A DNA stretch of 64,000 bases from JAGVSZ01 sp019137045 (GCA_046347635.1 JAXMFT010000002.1:248001-312000), one strand, 5' to 3'. Shown: positions 16,804 through 27,020, numbered from the stretch's first letter. The notes: generated by a model not told the origin, from the sequence alone. Numbers and translations are program-made.

Positions 16804-18828
16804 ATGCTCCACGCGTTCACGATCTTCCTGTCGGCGTTCCTCCTCTTCCAGGTGCAGCCGATCATCGCGAAGATGATCCTGCCCTGGTTCGGCGGCGGCG
16901 CGGCGGTGTGGACGACCTGCATGCTGTTCTTCCAGCTGCTGCTCGTCGGCGGCTATCTCTACGCGCACTGGACCACGCGCCGCCTCGGCGCGCGCACGCA
17001 GGCGATCGTGCACTGCGCGCTGCTCGCGCTGGCGGCGGCCGCGCTGCCGATCGTGCCCGACGCCGGCTGGAAGCCGGCGGGCGACGGCGATCCCGGCGCG
17101 CACATCCTCGGGCTGCTCGCGGTGACGGTCGGGCTGCCGTACTTCGTCCTCGCCACCACCGGGCCGCTCGCGCAGGTCTGGTACTCGCGCGCGCACCGCG
17201 GCGCGCTGCCCTACCGGCTGTACGCGCTCTCGAACGCCGGCTCGATGCTCGCGCTGCTCACCTATCCGGTCGCGGTGGAGCCGTGGCTGCCGACGCGCGC
17301 GCAGGCGCTCGGCTGGTCGGGGGCGTTCATCGTGTTCGCGCTCGCGTGCGCGGTCCTCGCCTGGCGCAGCCGCGGCGCGTCGTGGGAAGTCGCCGCGGGC
17401 GCCGCCGCCGCGGACGCGCCGCCGGCCGCCGGGCGCTACCTCCTCTGGGGCGCGCTCGCCGCGACCGCCTCGGTGCTGCTGCTCGCCTTCACCAGCCAGC
17501 TGTCGCAGAACGTGGCGCCGATTCCGTTCATCTGGGTGCTGCCGCTCGCGCTCTACCTGCTCTCGTTCATCCTCGCCTTCGACGGCAGCGGCTGGTACCG
17601 CCGCGGCATCTACCTGCCGCTCACCGCGGTGGGCCTCGCCGGCGTGACCGCGCTGCTGCACGCGGACTTCCGCCACGCCGAGCTGTGGGTGATGCTGCCG
17701 GCGTACGCCGCGACGCTGTTCGCGGCGTGCATGGTGTGCCACGGCGAGCTGGTGCGGCTCAAGCCGGCGCCGCGCTACCTGACCGGCTTCTACCTCGCGA
17801 TCTCGATCGGCGGCGCGCTCGGCGGGGTGTTCGTCGGGCTGGTCGCGCCGCGCGTCTTCCTCGACCTGTACGAGCTGCCGGTCGGCCTGGTGATGATGGC
17901 CGCGATGGCGGCGCTGGTGCTCGCGCTCGACGCGCACACCATCGCGGGCGCGCTGCGCGGCGCGGTGGTGGCCGGCGCGGGCGCGCTCGCGGTGGCGCTC
18001 GCGGGCACGCTGTGGTGGATCTACGACGGGTACGCCCGCGACACGACCGTCCGGGTGCGCAACTTCTACGCCGCGATGCGCGTGCGGGACTCGGGCTTCG
18101 GCGCGGAGCAGGAGCGCGTGCTCACGCACGGGTCGATCACCCACGGCAAGCAGTTCACCGTGCCCGAGCGGCGCAAGTGGGTGACGACCTACTACGGCGA
18201 GACTTCCGGGGTCGGCCGCGCGATCCTCGCCGCCGGCCTCGACGGCCCGGTGCGCGTGGGCGTGATCGGACTGGGGGCGGGCACGCTCGCCGGGTACGGG
18301 CGCGCGGGCGACAGCTTCCGCCTGTACGAGATCAACCCGCAGGTGATCGAGCTCGCCCGGGCGCAGTTCACCTACGTCGCCGACACGCGCGCGAGAGTGG
18401 AGATGTCGCTCGGCGATGCCCGCCTGTCGCTGGAGCGCGAGCCGCCGCAGGGCTTCGACGTGCTCGCGATGGACGCGTTCTCGAGCGACGCGATCCCGGT
18501 GCACCTGCTGACCGCCGAGGCCCTGGAGACCTACTTCCGCCACCTCAAGCCGGGCGGCGTCCTCGCGGTGCACATCTCGAACCGCTACCTCGACCTCAAG
18601 CCGGTGCTGCGCGCGGCGGCGGCCCGGTTCGGCCGCCACGCGCGCCTGGTGGACGAGGACTCCGACGACGCGCGCGGCGTGTACGGCTCGACGTGGGTGC
18701 TGATCGCCGACGACCCCGGGGTGTTCGAGCGCCCGCCGCTCGCGGGCGCCGCCGCGCCGCTCGAGAGCGACAGGCGCGTGCGGCTCTGGACCGACGACTA
18801 CAGCGACCTCTGGCGCATCCTCAAGTGA
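16804..18828 (+). CDS. Membrane-fused spermidine-synthase-like protein
   Basis: A 674-residue protein with about 11-12 hydrophobic helices (residues 1-~410) followed by a class I methyltransferase-like domain of the SpeE type (about 420-674; VGVIGLGAGTLAGYG is the glycine-rich loop, YEINPQVIELA the acidic loop, and MDAFSSDAIPVHLLT the putrescine-site region). Such fusions are usually annotated as fused MFS/spermidine synthase; polyamine synthesis is not proven for them. The start is the ATG at 16804, 35 nt after the aldolase gene. It converges on the rhodanese-fusion gene with a 10-nt gap. Confidence 0.82.
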   Translation: MLHAFTIFLSAFLLFQVQPIIAKMILPWFGGGAAVWTTCMLFFQLLLVGGYLYAHWTTRRLGARTQAIVHCALLALAAAALPIVPDAGWKPAGDGDPGAHILGLLAVTVGLPYFVLATTGPLAQVWYSRAHRGALPYRLYALSNAGSMLALLTYPVAVEPWLPTRAQALGWSGAFIVFALACAVLAWRSRGASWEVAAGAAAADAPPAAGRYLLWGALAATASVLLLAFTSQLSQNVAPIPFIWVLPLALYLLSFILAFDGSGWYRRGIYLPLTAVGLAGVTALLHADFRHAELWVMLPAYAATLFAACMVCHGELVRLKPAPRYLTGFYLAISIGGALGGVFVGLVAPRVFLDLYELPVGLVMMAAMAALVLALDAHTIAGALRGAVVAGAGALAVALAGTLWWIYDGYARDTTVRVRNFYAAMRVRDSGFGAEQERVLTHGSITHGKQFTVPERRKWVTTYYGETSGVGRAILAAGLDGPVRVGVIGLGAGTLAGYGRAGDSFRLYEINPQVIELARAQFTYVADTRARVEMSLGDARLSLEREPPQGFDVLAMDAFSSDAIPVHLLTAEALETYFRHLKPGGVLAVHISNRYLDLKPVLRAAAARFGRHARLVDEDSDDARGVYGSTWVLIADDPGVFERPPLAGAAAPLESDRRVRLWTDDYSDLWRILK

Positions 18829-18838
18829 GGCGCGCTGC

Positions 18839-20047
18839 CTACTGCCGGGCGGCCACCGCCGGCGCCGACTCGGTCGGCAGCCCCTTCAGGCTCCACTCTG
18901 GAAAGCCGCCGCGGAACCAGTACACCTGCCGGTAACCGGCGGCGATGGCGGCGGTGGACGCCTTGTAGCTCTTCCAGCACTCCGGGCCGTTGCAGGCGAA
19001 GATCAGCGCGGCGTTCCGGTCCGCCGCCGCCTGCGCCAAGTCGAAATGGTCCTGCTTCGCGTCGAAGCCCACTTCCTTGCGGCTCTTCTCCCCGTACGGC
19101 AGGTGGCGCGCGCCGCGGATGTGCTTCGCGCCGTACTCCTCCGCGCTGCGCGTGTCGTAGAGCGTCGCGCCTTTCTTCATCAGCGCGGCGACCTCCTCGG
19201 CGGTGACGAGCGTCGCGCCCGGCAGCTGCCGCGGGGTGAAGTAGCCGAGCGTCGACACGTACTCGTACTCCTTGGCGCCGATCGGCTCGACGCGCGCGAT
19301 GTCCAGGCCGGTGAGCGGCGCGGCCGCGATCACCTTCGGGTTGGGCGCGAGGAACGCGGTGCGGATGCGTTCCTTGACCGGCTTGTCGAGCTTCGCGTTC
19401 ACCGCCACGCCGATGCCCGGGGTGGCGCGCGTCTGGAGGATGATCTGGCCGCCGTTGCGCACGATCCACTCCTGCGCGAGGCGCTCGTCGGCGACCGCCA
19501 CGTCCGCCTGCCCGAACTCGACCGCGAGCAGCGCGACCTCGTGGTAGCGGTGCTCCTTCACCTCGCCGAAGTACTCCTTGATGACCACGCCCTTCGCGTT
19601 CAGCTCGCCGCGCGCGAGGTAGGTCGCGAGCGAGTCGGTGGGCGGGAGCGCGAGGCGCTTGCCGCGCGCCTCCTCGAAGCTGCGCACGCCGCTCGCCTTG
19701 CTCGCGACGAACACCGCGCGCTCCTCTCCGGCGAAGCGCGCCACCGGCTCGTAGCCGTAGCGCATCGCCGCGCCGATCACGTGCGCGGGCCCGACCAGCA
19801 CCTCGTACAGGCCGGCGCGCATCTTCTGCAGCTCGCGCGACAGGTCGCGGCCGATCGCGAGCTTGACGTCGGTGCCGAGGCTCGCCCCGAGGTAGCTCGC
19901 GAGCGACTGGTAGCGGTCCTGGAACTGCGGGGTGTTGATCTCCTGACGCGCCTCGCCGGAGACGTTGAGCTGGACGCCGGCCGCGGAGGCCGGCGGGGCG
20001 GCGACGAGCGCGGCCGCCGCGAGCACGGACGCATGGAGCGAGCGCAT
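18839..20047 (-). CDS. PhnD-like periplasmic binding domain fused to a rhodanese domain
   Basis: A 402-residue secreted protein: signal peptide 1-22; a phosphate/phosphonate-type (PhnD) binding domain at about 25-255 (LVGPAHVIGAAMRYGY, ADVAVADE); and a C-terminal rhodanese domain at about 280-395 with YDTRSAEEY and the active-site loop FACNGPECWKS (Cys352, with Cys357 in the same loop). Rhodaneses move sulfane sulfur or act as redox or arsenate-reductase-like domains. The fusion puts this chemistry in the periplasm on a solute-binding scaffold. It lies 3 kb from the sulfite dehydrogenase pair, which hints at sulfur metabolism but is not proof. Confidence 0.82.
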   Translation of the reverse strand: MRSLHASVLAAAALVAAPPASAAGVQLNVSGEARQEINTPQFQDRYQSLASYLGASLGTDVKLAIGRDLSRELQKMRAGLYEVLVGPAHVIGAAMRYGYEPVARFAGEERAVFVASKASGVRSFEEARGKRLALPPTDSLATYLARGELNAKGVVIKEYFGEVKEHRYHEVALLAVEFGQADVAVADERLAQEWIVRNGGQIILQTRATPGIGVAVNAKLDKPVKERIRTAFLAPNPKVIAAAPLTGLDIARVEPIGAKEYEYVSTLGYFTPRQLPGATLVTAEEVAALMKKGATLYDTRSAEEYGAKHIRGARHLPYGEKSRKEVGFDAKQDHFDLAQAAADRNAALIFACNGPECWKSYKASTAAIAAGYRQVYWFRGGFPEWSLKGLPTESAPAVAARQ

Positions 20048-20130
20048 GGGGTCTTCCTCGACGTGTTGACAGGGTCCCCGGGGCGGGTTGCACCCCGGCG
20101 CGCCGGTCGTCGCCGGCGGCGAGTGCCCAA

Positions 20131-20160
20131 AGAATAGGCAGACCCGGGCCGGCTGCGCAA
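20131..20160 (-). promoter_or_regulatory. Candidate promoter for the binding-protein/rhodanese gene
   Basis: Minus strand TTGCGC (plus 20155-20160), 18-nt spacer, TATTCT (plus 20131-20136), about 85 nt upstream of the start codon. This is a reasonable sigma70 match in a GC-rich background. Confidence 0.35.
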
Positions 20161-20326
20161 CCGGTTCCGCGGGTTACGGCGCGAAATTGGACGGCTTTCG
20201 AGCTTTCAGCGCCCGTTCGGGACGGGCGCGGACGCCCCGACCAGGGCCCGGTTCGAGGCCGGCCCGCGCCGGCCAGGGCGAGCCGACCCGTGGCGCGCCG
20301 CCGCGCTTGCGCCTAGGATGGAAACG

Positions 20327-20617
20327 ATGAAAGCCGCACCCAACCGGACCGTCGTGACCGCCCGGCTGCGCAAGTTCGACCCGGCCGCCGACGGCTACGG
20401 CGGCGAGTTCGAACTGGAAGTCATTCGCAACGAGTCCCCCGACCCGGGCGCCGATTTCCTGCGGCCGCAGGCGGGCAAGCCGCTGAGGGCGTTCTACGCC
20501 CAACCCGACCCGCCGGCGGCGGCATTGCCGCTGGGCGGGCGGGTCCGGGTCGAGCTGACCTACCTGGGCGGCCCCGCGGGCGGTCGCGCCGTCGTGCAGA
20601 GCATCCGCGCCGCGTAG
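20327..20617 (+). CDS. Small hypothetical protein
   Basis: A 96-residue soluble protein beginning MKAAPNRTVVTARLRKF. It has no signal peptide or membrane helix and is rich in beta-prone segments and glycine. I do not recognise the family. The ATG at 20327 has AGGA about 8 nt upstream; another ATG at 20318 would add three residues. It converges on the metalloprotease gene with a 14-nt gap. Codon use resembles the neighbours, with strong G/C at third positions, which supports it being real. Confidence 0.6.
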   Translation: MKAAPNRTVVTARLRKFDPAADGYGGEFELEVIRNESPDPGADFLRPQAGKPLRAFYAQPDPPAAALPLGGRVRVELTYLGGPAGGRAVVQSIRAA

Positions 20618-20631
20618 CGGCGCGGAACGCG

Positions 20632-22020
20632 TCAGCGCTTCACGTTGACCGTCACTTTGCCGTCGGCGAGCTTGATTGCGCTCAGCGCGACGCCCGTCGG
20701 GCTGCCGTCGTGCGCGCGCGACGAGGGTGCGGTCCTGTCGTTGAAGCCCGTCGTCTTCGTGCTCCCCGGGAAGAGATCCCCCGCGTCGCCGCTGTTCCGC
20801 GCGAGTTCCAGGTCGCGCCGGCCGTCGGCCTGCGCGAGCCCCACCTTGTAGGCGAGCGGATTGGTGTTGTCCGACCGCGCTTCGTCGATGTGCCACACCG
20901 CGAGTCCGGAGCCGGGCAGCGACGCGTCGCGCCCGGTGGCCTGCCGGTTCTCGAGCAGGAAGTACTCGGGTCCGGACTTGCCGCCGGTCCACACCCGCAG
21001 GCAGTCGCGCGCATCCTGCGCGAGCGGATCGAGGGTGTAGCGCGCGGTGCGCGCCGCGCGCGGCTTGATCCAGCCGAGCTTGGCGAGGCACCAGCACGAC
21101 ATCCGCGTGGGCTTCAGGCCGCCCCCGCCCCACGATCCGCCCCCCATGAGGCACCACTGGCCGACGCCCTCCGAGCGGTACGAGGTGTCGTAGAGATCGG
21201 GCATGCCGAGCACGTGGCCGAACTCGTGGGCGAACACGCCGACGCGGCCGTCCTCCGGTTCGGTGGAGTAGGCATACACCCGGACGCCCTGGCTGGTGAA
21301 CGGCTGCGGCAGGGTCCACTTGTGCGACCAGATCATGTCGCTGCGCTTGCGCGCGTCGGGTTCGGCCTCCGCGCCGCCGCCGGCGTGGATGAGGAAGATC
21401 CCGTCGACGTACCCGTCGCCGTCGGTGTCGAAGCGCGCGAGGCTGTCCGTCCGGCAATACGCGGTGAGCGCGTCGAACACGAGGCCCGGGGTGTTGCGCG
21501 GATAGCCGGTCCCGGTCCCGCTCTGGCCGTCGGTGTAGAACGAGTACGGCCGGGGCGCCCGCACGTACCCGACCGCCTCGCCGGTGACCGCCAGCTTCCC
21601 GTACGACATCTCGCGGTACAGCGCCGTCATCGAATCCGGGTTGGCCGGGTCGAAGAGCATGCGCTGGAAGTCGGCGGCCGGACGGCGCCCGCGGTTGTCG
21701 GCGAAATCGACCAGCAGCGCCAGCGCGTGGAGCTTGCGCACGGCCGCCCCCGCGCGCGCCATGCGTGCGGCGCGCAGCGGGCGGCTGGCCGGCGCGCGCG
21801 CGAGCGCGCGGTCGGTCGGCGGGTAGAACACCCCGTCGTCGAACCCGGTCGGGCGCTCCACCGCGGCGGCGACGAGCCCCATGTACGCCGCGAGGCGCAC
21901 GTCGGCGCTCGACAACGCACGGCTCTTCCGGATCGCCTGCCGGATGCTCTTCAGCACTGCGCTCGACGGGCGGCAGGCGGTCGGGCCGTCCTCGTAGCGG
22001 TGGGTCCTGGGCGCGCGCAT
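20632..22020 (-). CDS. M6-type (immune inhibitor A-like) zinc metalloprotease domain protein
   Basis: A 462-residue protein with the zincin signature HEFGHVLGMPDLYD (His265, Glu266, His269, Asp275) and a following CLMGGGSWGG Met-turn, typical of the M6 family. An acidic DTDGDGYVDG loop at about 198-207 resembles a dockerin or calcium-binding turn. M6 proteases are normally secreted, yet no signal peptide is visible from the ATG at 22020 and no better upstream start was found. It is monocistronic, convergent with the small hypothetical gene and divergent from the GYD gene. Confidence 0.8.
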   Translation of the reverse strand: MRAPRTHRYEDGPTACRPSSAVLKSIRQAIRKSRALSSADVRLAAYMGLVAAAVERPTGFDDGVFYPPTDRALARAPASRPLRAARMARAGAAVRKLHALALLVDFADNRGRRPAADFQRMLFDPANPDSMTALYREMSYGKLAVTGEAVGYVRAPRPYSFYTDGQSGTGTGYPRNTPGLVFDALTAYCRTDSLARFDTDGDGYVDGIFLIHAGGGAEAEPDARKRSDMIWSHKWTLPQPFTSQGVRVYAYSTEPEDGRVGVFAHEFGHVLGMPDLYDTSYRSEGVGQWCLMGGGSWGGGGLKPTRMSCWCLAKLGWIKPRAARTARYTLDPLAQDARDCLRVWTGGKSGPEYFLLENRQATGRDASLPGSGLAVWHIDEARSDNTNPLAYKVGLAQADGRRDLELARNSGDAGDLFPGSTKTTGFNDRTAPSSRAHDGSPTGVALSAIKLADGKVTVNVKR

Positions 22021-22334
22021 CGCGGTCTCCGGTGGTGGAACGGCGCGCTGCGTAGCTTCCGCGCGCCGCGCCGGAAGGCAATAGGCCGTACGGCTGAGCG
22101 CGCGGCGCGCCGTTGGCGCCGCGCCGACGCGGGAGTAGACTGCCAGCGTTCCGCGCTGTCACAAGGATCCGGAACCGGCCGCGAGGCCGCACCAGGGCGT
22201 CACCTTCGGGCCGCAGGGCCCGCCTCTCTCGGTACTGCTTGTACCGCTCTGCACGTCGATCGGGTCCGCGCGCGATGCCTGCGCACGCGGCGCGCCCCCG
22301 TCCCGCAACCGAACGCACCTATTGGAGACGAGCC
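22021..22334. other. 314-nt intergenic region with three consecutive short hairpins
   Basis: Separates the divergent metalloprotease and GYD genes. No ORF is supported here. Three perfect short inverted repeats occur in a row on the GYD side: 22176-22189 (CGGCC/GGCCG), 22207-22222 (CGGGCC/GGCCCG) and 22230-22246 (CGGTAC/GTACCG). They could be a structured leader of the GYD transcript or chance in GC-rich DNA. Confidence 0.4.
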
Positions 22335-22628
22335 ATGGCAACTTACATTCTGCTGGCGAACTTCACCGAGCAGGGGCTGCGCAACGTCAAGGACACCACC
22401 AAGCGCGCCGACGCGGTGAAGGAGGCCGGGAAGAAGCTCGGGGTCAACATGAAGGAGATCTACTGGACCATGGGGCCGTACGACATCGTGGTGGTGGCCG
22501 AGGCGCCCGACGACGCCTCGATCTCGGCCTACGCGCTGGCGACGGGCATGGCCGGCAACATCCGCGGGCAGACGCTGCGCGCGTACTCGCGCGACGAGAT
22601 GAACGCGGTCCTGACGCGCATCGCCTGA
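22335..22628 (+). CDS. GYD-domain protein
   Basis: A 97-residue small cytoplasmic protein of the GYD family (ferredoxin-like alpha/beta barrel). It opens ATYILLANFTEQG and has the MGPYDIVVVAEAPDD core. Function in the family is unknown. The start is the ATG at 22335 with GGAGACG upstream. It is followed 83 nt later by the cupin gene, possibly co-transcribed. Confidence 0.83.
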   Translation: MATYILLANFTEQGLRNVKDTTKRADAVKEAGKKLGVNMKEIYWTMGPYDIVVVAEAPDDASISAYALATGMAGNIRGQTLRAYSRDEMNAVLTRIA

Positions 22629-22711
22629 GCGCCGCGCGGCAGCGCGACCTGCGCCGTGCGAGCGCAGGCGCGGCAGACGAAAGGGAGCGCAATCCCATTC
22701 CAGGAGGAAAC

Positions 22712-23092
22712 ATGAGCACGCCGGTGTCGGTCACGAAACTCCAGGTGAAATCCCACGGCGCACCCGACGAGGTGCGCGCCCCGAGCAAGACGCGGGTGGA
22801 AGTGGTCCGGCTCGAGGGTTACACCATCGGGCGCTTCAGCTTCGAGCCCGGGTGGCGCTGGTCGGAGTGCGTCAAGCCGGTCGTGAAGACCGACCAGTGC
22901 CAGGTGTCCCACGTCGGCTACGTCGTCGCGGGGCGGATCCGGGTGCGGATGAAGGACGGCACGGAGCAGACGATCGCGGCGGGCGACTCGTACACCATCC
23001 CGCCCGGCCACGACGCCTGGGTGGAGGGCAGCGATCCCTTCGTCGGGATCGAGGTGATGAGCGCGGAGGTGTACGCCAAGCCGCAGGCGTAG
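22712..23092 (+). CDS. Cupin-domain protein
   Basis: A 126-residue single-domain cupin. Motif 1 is in CQVSHVGYVVAGRIRV and motif 2 in DSYTIPPGHDAWVEG. Few metal-binding histidines remain (His67 and His100), so it may be a binding or sensing cupin and not a dioxygenase. A strong AGGAGGAAAC Shine-Dalgarno sequence precedes the ATG. It probably shares a transcript with the GYD gene; no substrate can be deduced. Confidence 0.8.
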   Translation: MSTPVSVTKLQVKSHGAPDEVRAPSKTRVEVVRLEGYTIGRFSFEPGWRWSECVKPVVKTDQCQVSHVGYVVAGRIRVRMKDGTEQTIAAGDSYTIPPGHDAWVEGSDPFVGIEVMSAEVYAKPQA

Positions 23093-23265
23093 TCCGCCCG
23101 GCAAGCGCGGTCGTGCGGCCATCCGGGCGGCGGTGCGATCCGCGCGGCGCGCCCACCGCCGGGACGCTCCGCTCCCCGTGGCCGCATGGCCCCACAATGT
23201 CGCGCCGCGCCGTCCGCCGCCAGCCCGGCGTCCGGTCGGCCGCGGCGCATCGACGAGGACACCAC

Positions 23266-23565
23266 GTGGCCCCCGACCCCACCCCGCCCGCCGCCGCCGG
23301 CCCGGCCTCCGAAGCCCTGCTCCGCCGCCTCCTCGGTGGCATGTCCGTCTTCACGCTGCTGATGACCGTCCCGCAGGTCCTCACGATCTGGGTCGGGCAG
23401 CAGGCGGCCGGGGTCTCGGTCCTGTCGTGGGGCGCGTACCTGCTCTCCGCGCTGCTGTGGTTCTGGTTCGGGCTGCAGAAGCGCGACAAGAACATCTACC
23501 TGCCGTGCATCGGCTGGATCGTGCTGAACGGGGCGGTGGTCGCGGGCGCGCTCGTCTACGGCTGA
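23266..23565 (+). CDS. PQ-loop (SemiSWEET-type) small membrane protein
   Basis: A 99-residue membrane protein from the GTG at 23266, with a Pro/Ala-rich N-terminal tail (about 22 residues) and three hydrophobic helices. The PQ-loop TVPQVLTIW sits in helix 1 and a hydrophobic SWGAYLLSALLWFWFGL in helix 2. One three-helix unit corresponds to SemiSWEET transporters, which work as dimers and move small sugars. GAGGAC precedes the start. It converges on the DUF58 gene 7 nt away. Confidence 0.7.
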   Translation: MAPDPTPPAAAGPASEALLRRLLGGMSVFTLLMTVPQVLTIWVGQQAAGVSVLSWGAYLLSALLWFWFGLQKRDKNIYLPCIGWIVLNGAVVAGALVYG

Positions 23566-23572
23566 GCGCGCG

Positions 23573-24880
23573 TCACAGCCGCCCGGTGCGCTTGATGTCG
23601 AGGTACCGGTTCACCAGCGCGATCGGCAGCTCGGCCGGCTCGACGTCCAGGCACACCGCGCCGCCGCGCTCCAGCCGGCGGAAGGCGAGCTCCCGCCGCG
23701 CGAGATAGTCGGCGCTCGCCGCGTGCGTGAGCGCGCGGTCGAAGGTGTCGGCGCTCGCGGCGAGGGCGCGCGCGAGGGCCTGCTCGCGCAGCGACGCGAA
23801 CAGCACGAGGTGGCGCGACTGCAGCAGCGCGAGCGCCGGCGCGAGCGTGTCGTCGTCCTCGTCGCGCAGGTTCGACAGGACGACCACCAGCGCGCGCTTG
23901 CGCACGCGCTTCATCACCTCGACCGCGGCGCCGTGGTAGTCGGTGGCGGCGAGCGTCGGGTGCAGGTCGTAGAGGCGGTTCAGGATGAGGTTCACGGTCG
24001 AGCGCGCCTTGCGCGGCGCGAGCCAGCGCTGCGCGCCCGGCACGGTGAGCAGGCCGACCGCGTCGCCCTGGCGCAGGCTGGCGTAGGCGAGCAGCAGGGC
24101 GGCGTTCAGCACGTGGTCGAAGTGCGCGAGCTCGCCGTCGCGCGCGCTCATGCGCCGGCCGCAGTCCACCACCAGGAGCACCTGCTGGTCGCGCTCGTCC
24201 TGGTACTCGCGCGAGACGAGCCGGCGCATGCGCGCGCTCGCCTTCCAGTCGATCTGGCGCTGGGCGTCGCCCTCGCGGTACTCGCGCAGCTGGTGGAAGT
24301 CGAGGCCCTCGCCGCGCCGGCGCCGCTGCAGCACGCCGATCTGCGACAGGTGGTGGTCGGTGGCGAGCAGCGCGAACTTCGTGAGGGCGGCGAAGTTCGG
24401 GTAGACGCGCGTCGCGGTCGCCTCGCCCACGCGGCGCCGCAGCTGCCACAGCCCGGCGCGCGAGGCGAGCCGCGTCTCCACCAGCCCGAACTCGACCGGC
24501 CCGCGCCTGACCGGGCGCACGCTGTAGCGCAGCTCGGCCCAGCCGCGCGCGGGCACGGTCACGCGCTGCGGCAGCCCGCTCGCCTCGACGCCGGGGGGAT
24601 GGTGGTCGTGCACGTCGCAGGTGAGCGGGGACGCGGCCGTATTGGCGAGGCGCAGCACCACGTCGCGCGGCACGCCGAGCGGCAGCGAGCCGGGCAGCAC
24701 CCGGCGCGCCTCCGGCGCGCGGATGCCGCGCGCCGCGACGGCGTCCACGACGGCGAACGCCGCGAGCGCCGCCGCCGCGGCGATCCACGCGGGCGCGAGC
24801 GCCGGGGCGATGGACGCCGCGAGCCCGAGCGCCGCCAGCGCGGCGGCGGCCAGGATCAGGCGCGGTGCGGGGATCAGCAA
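23573..24880 (-). CDS. DUF58-domain protein of the MoxR cluster
   Basis: A 435-residue protein with two N-terminal membrane helices (about residues 7-48) and a C-terminal DUF58/vWA-like region. The DUF58 hallmark YREGDAQRQIDWKASAR precedes a VVDCGRRMS metal-site-like motif. It likely starts at the TTG at 24880, 8 nt after the MoxR stop, with GAGGG upstream. It is last in the MoxR-DUF58-DUF4350-DUF4129-SpoIIM-RDD cluster, where MoxR ATPases are thought to act with vWA proteins as chaperones for membrane or periplasmic complexes; the target here is unknown. Confidence 0.83.
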   Translation of the reverse strand: MLIPAPRLILAAAALAALGLAASIAPALAPAWIAAAAALAAFAVVDAVAARGIRAPEARRVLPGSLPLGVPRDVVLRLANTAASPLTCDVHDHHPPGVEASGLPQRVTVPARGWAELRYSVRPVRRGPVEFGLVETRLASRAGLWQLRRRVGEATATRVYPNFAALTKFALLATDHHLSQIGVLQRRRRGEGLDFHQLREYREGDAQRQIDWKASARMRRLVSREYQDERDQQVLLVVDCGRRMSARDGELAHFDHVLNAALLLAYASLRQGDAVGLLTVPGAQRWLAPRKARSTVNLILNRLYDLHPTLAATDYHGAAVEVMKRVRKRALVVVLSNLRDEDDDTLAPALALLQSRHLVLFASLREQALARALAASADTFDRALTHAASADYLARRELAFRRLERGGAVCLDVEPAELPIALVNRYLDIKRTGRL

Positions 24881-24888
24881 GGGGTCCC

Positions 24889-25871
<983 letters not shown>

Positions 25872-25875
<4 letters not shown>

Positions 25876-27020
25876 GGGGTGCTCTCCCTGTTCTGCTGCG
25901 TTCTTCCGGACAGACGTTCCTGGATGCGCTGGTAGACGCCGATCGCCGCCATCAGCTCGGCGGGGGTGCGCGCGGGCGCGGGCGCGAGGACGCGCTGCGC
26001 GTCCTCGGGGCGGATGCCGAAGAGCGCCACCAGCCGGTCGCGCTGCGCGTCGCGCCCGAGCGCCGCGAAATCGGGCTGGGCGCGCGCGATGCGCCGCAGG
26101 GCGGCCTCGCGCGCGGCTTCCAGGAGCGCGGCCCCGCCGCCGCGCGACCACTGGAAGCGGCCGCTCGCGCGCAGGTGGTCGAGGAGCCGGCGGCGCGCGG
26201 GCTCGGGGTCGGGCGCGACCGGCCCGAAGCGCGACGCGGCGCGCCACAGCGCGAGCGCGAGCGCGAGCGCCGCGCCGGCGAGGAGCGGCCACGCGTGTCC
26301 GGCGAGCCAGCGCGCGAGCGAGCGCCGCTGCGGGTGGTCGAACACGAACAGCGCCGGCGTGCCGGGCTGGAAGCGCACGATCTGCCACAGGAACTCGGCG
26401 TGGTCGAGGCGCCCGATGGCGCGGTTGCGCAGGAACTCGAGGTCGTTCAGGACGGTGACGCGGCCGCGCCCGTGCGCGAAGTGGAGGAGGTGGGTCGCGT
26501 CGGCGCCCGCCACGCGCACCGTCGCCTGCGGCGCCGCGATCGTCTGGCGCGAGTGCATCTCGACCTTGAGCGCGCCATCGGCCTGCGGAAGCCTCGCCTC
26601 GATCGGCGCCGGCCTCGCGTTCGGCGGCCGTGTCACCGCGGTCCGCGTCACGCCGAGCGCGTCGAGGATCGGGTCCGGCAGCCGCGCGTCCTCGTCCTCC
26701 ACGATCAGGTGGCCGCCGTCCTCCACCCAGCGCAGCAGGGCGCGGCGCGCGTCCGCCGTGAGCGCGTCGCGCCGGTCGGGCAGGAGCAGCGTCCCGCCGG
26801 CCGGCAGCTCCTTCAGCTCGGGGATCGCGCGCACGTGCCGCGTCGCGACGCCCATGCGCGCGACGAGGCGCTCGGCGGCGAGGTACGGATTGGTCCGCGC
26901 CGCGCCGGAGAAACCCACCCACCGGCGCTCGGGAACGCGCTCGTAGTTCGCGAAGAACCAGGCGGCCCCGGCGGCGGCGAGGCCGGCGAGCACGAGCCAG
27001 GCGGCGAGCGGGCGGTTCAC
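25872..27020 (-). CDS. DUF4350-domain membrane protein
   Basis: A 382-residue protein with an N-terminal helix (about 6-24), a DUF4350 domain at about 50-190 (a GATase-like fold; LLLPDRRDAL, GGHLIVEDE), a second helix near 235-255 and a cytoplasmic C-terminal tail. The GTG start at 27020 overlaps the upstream DUF4129 stop (GTGA), and its own stop overlaps the MoxR start. The family is of unknown function and recurs in MoxR operons. Confidence 0.78.
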
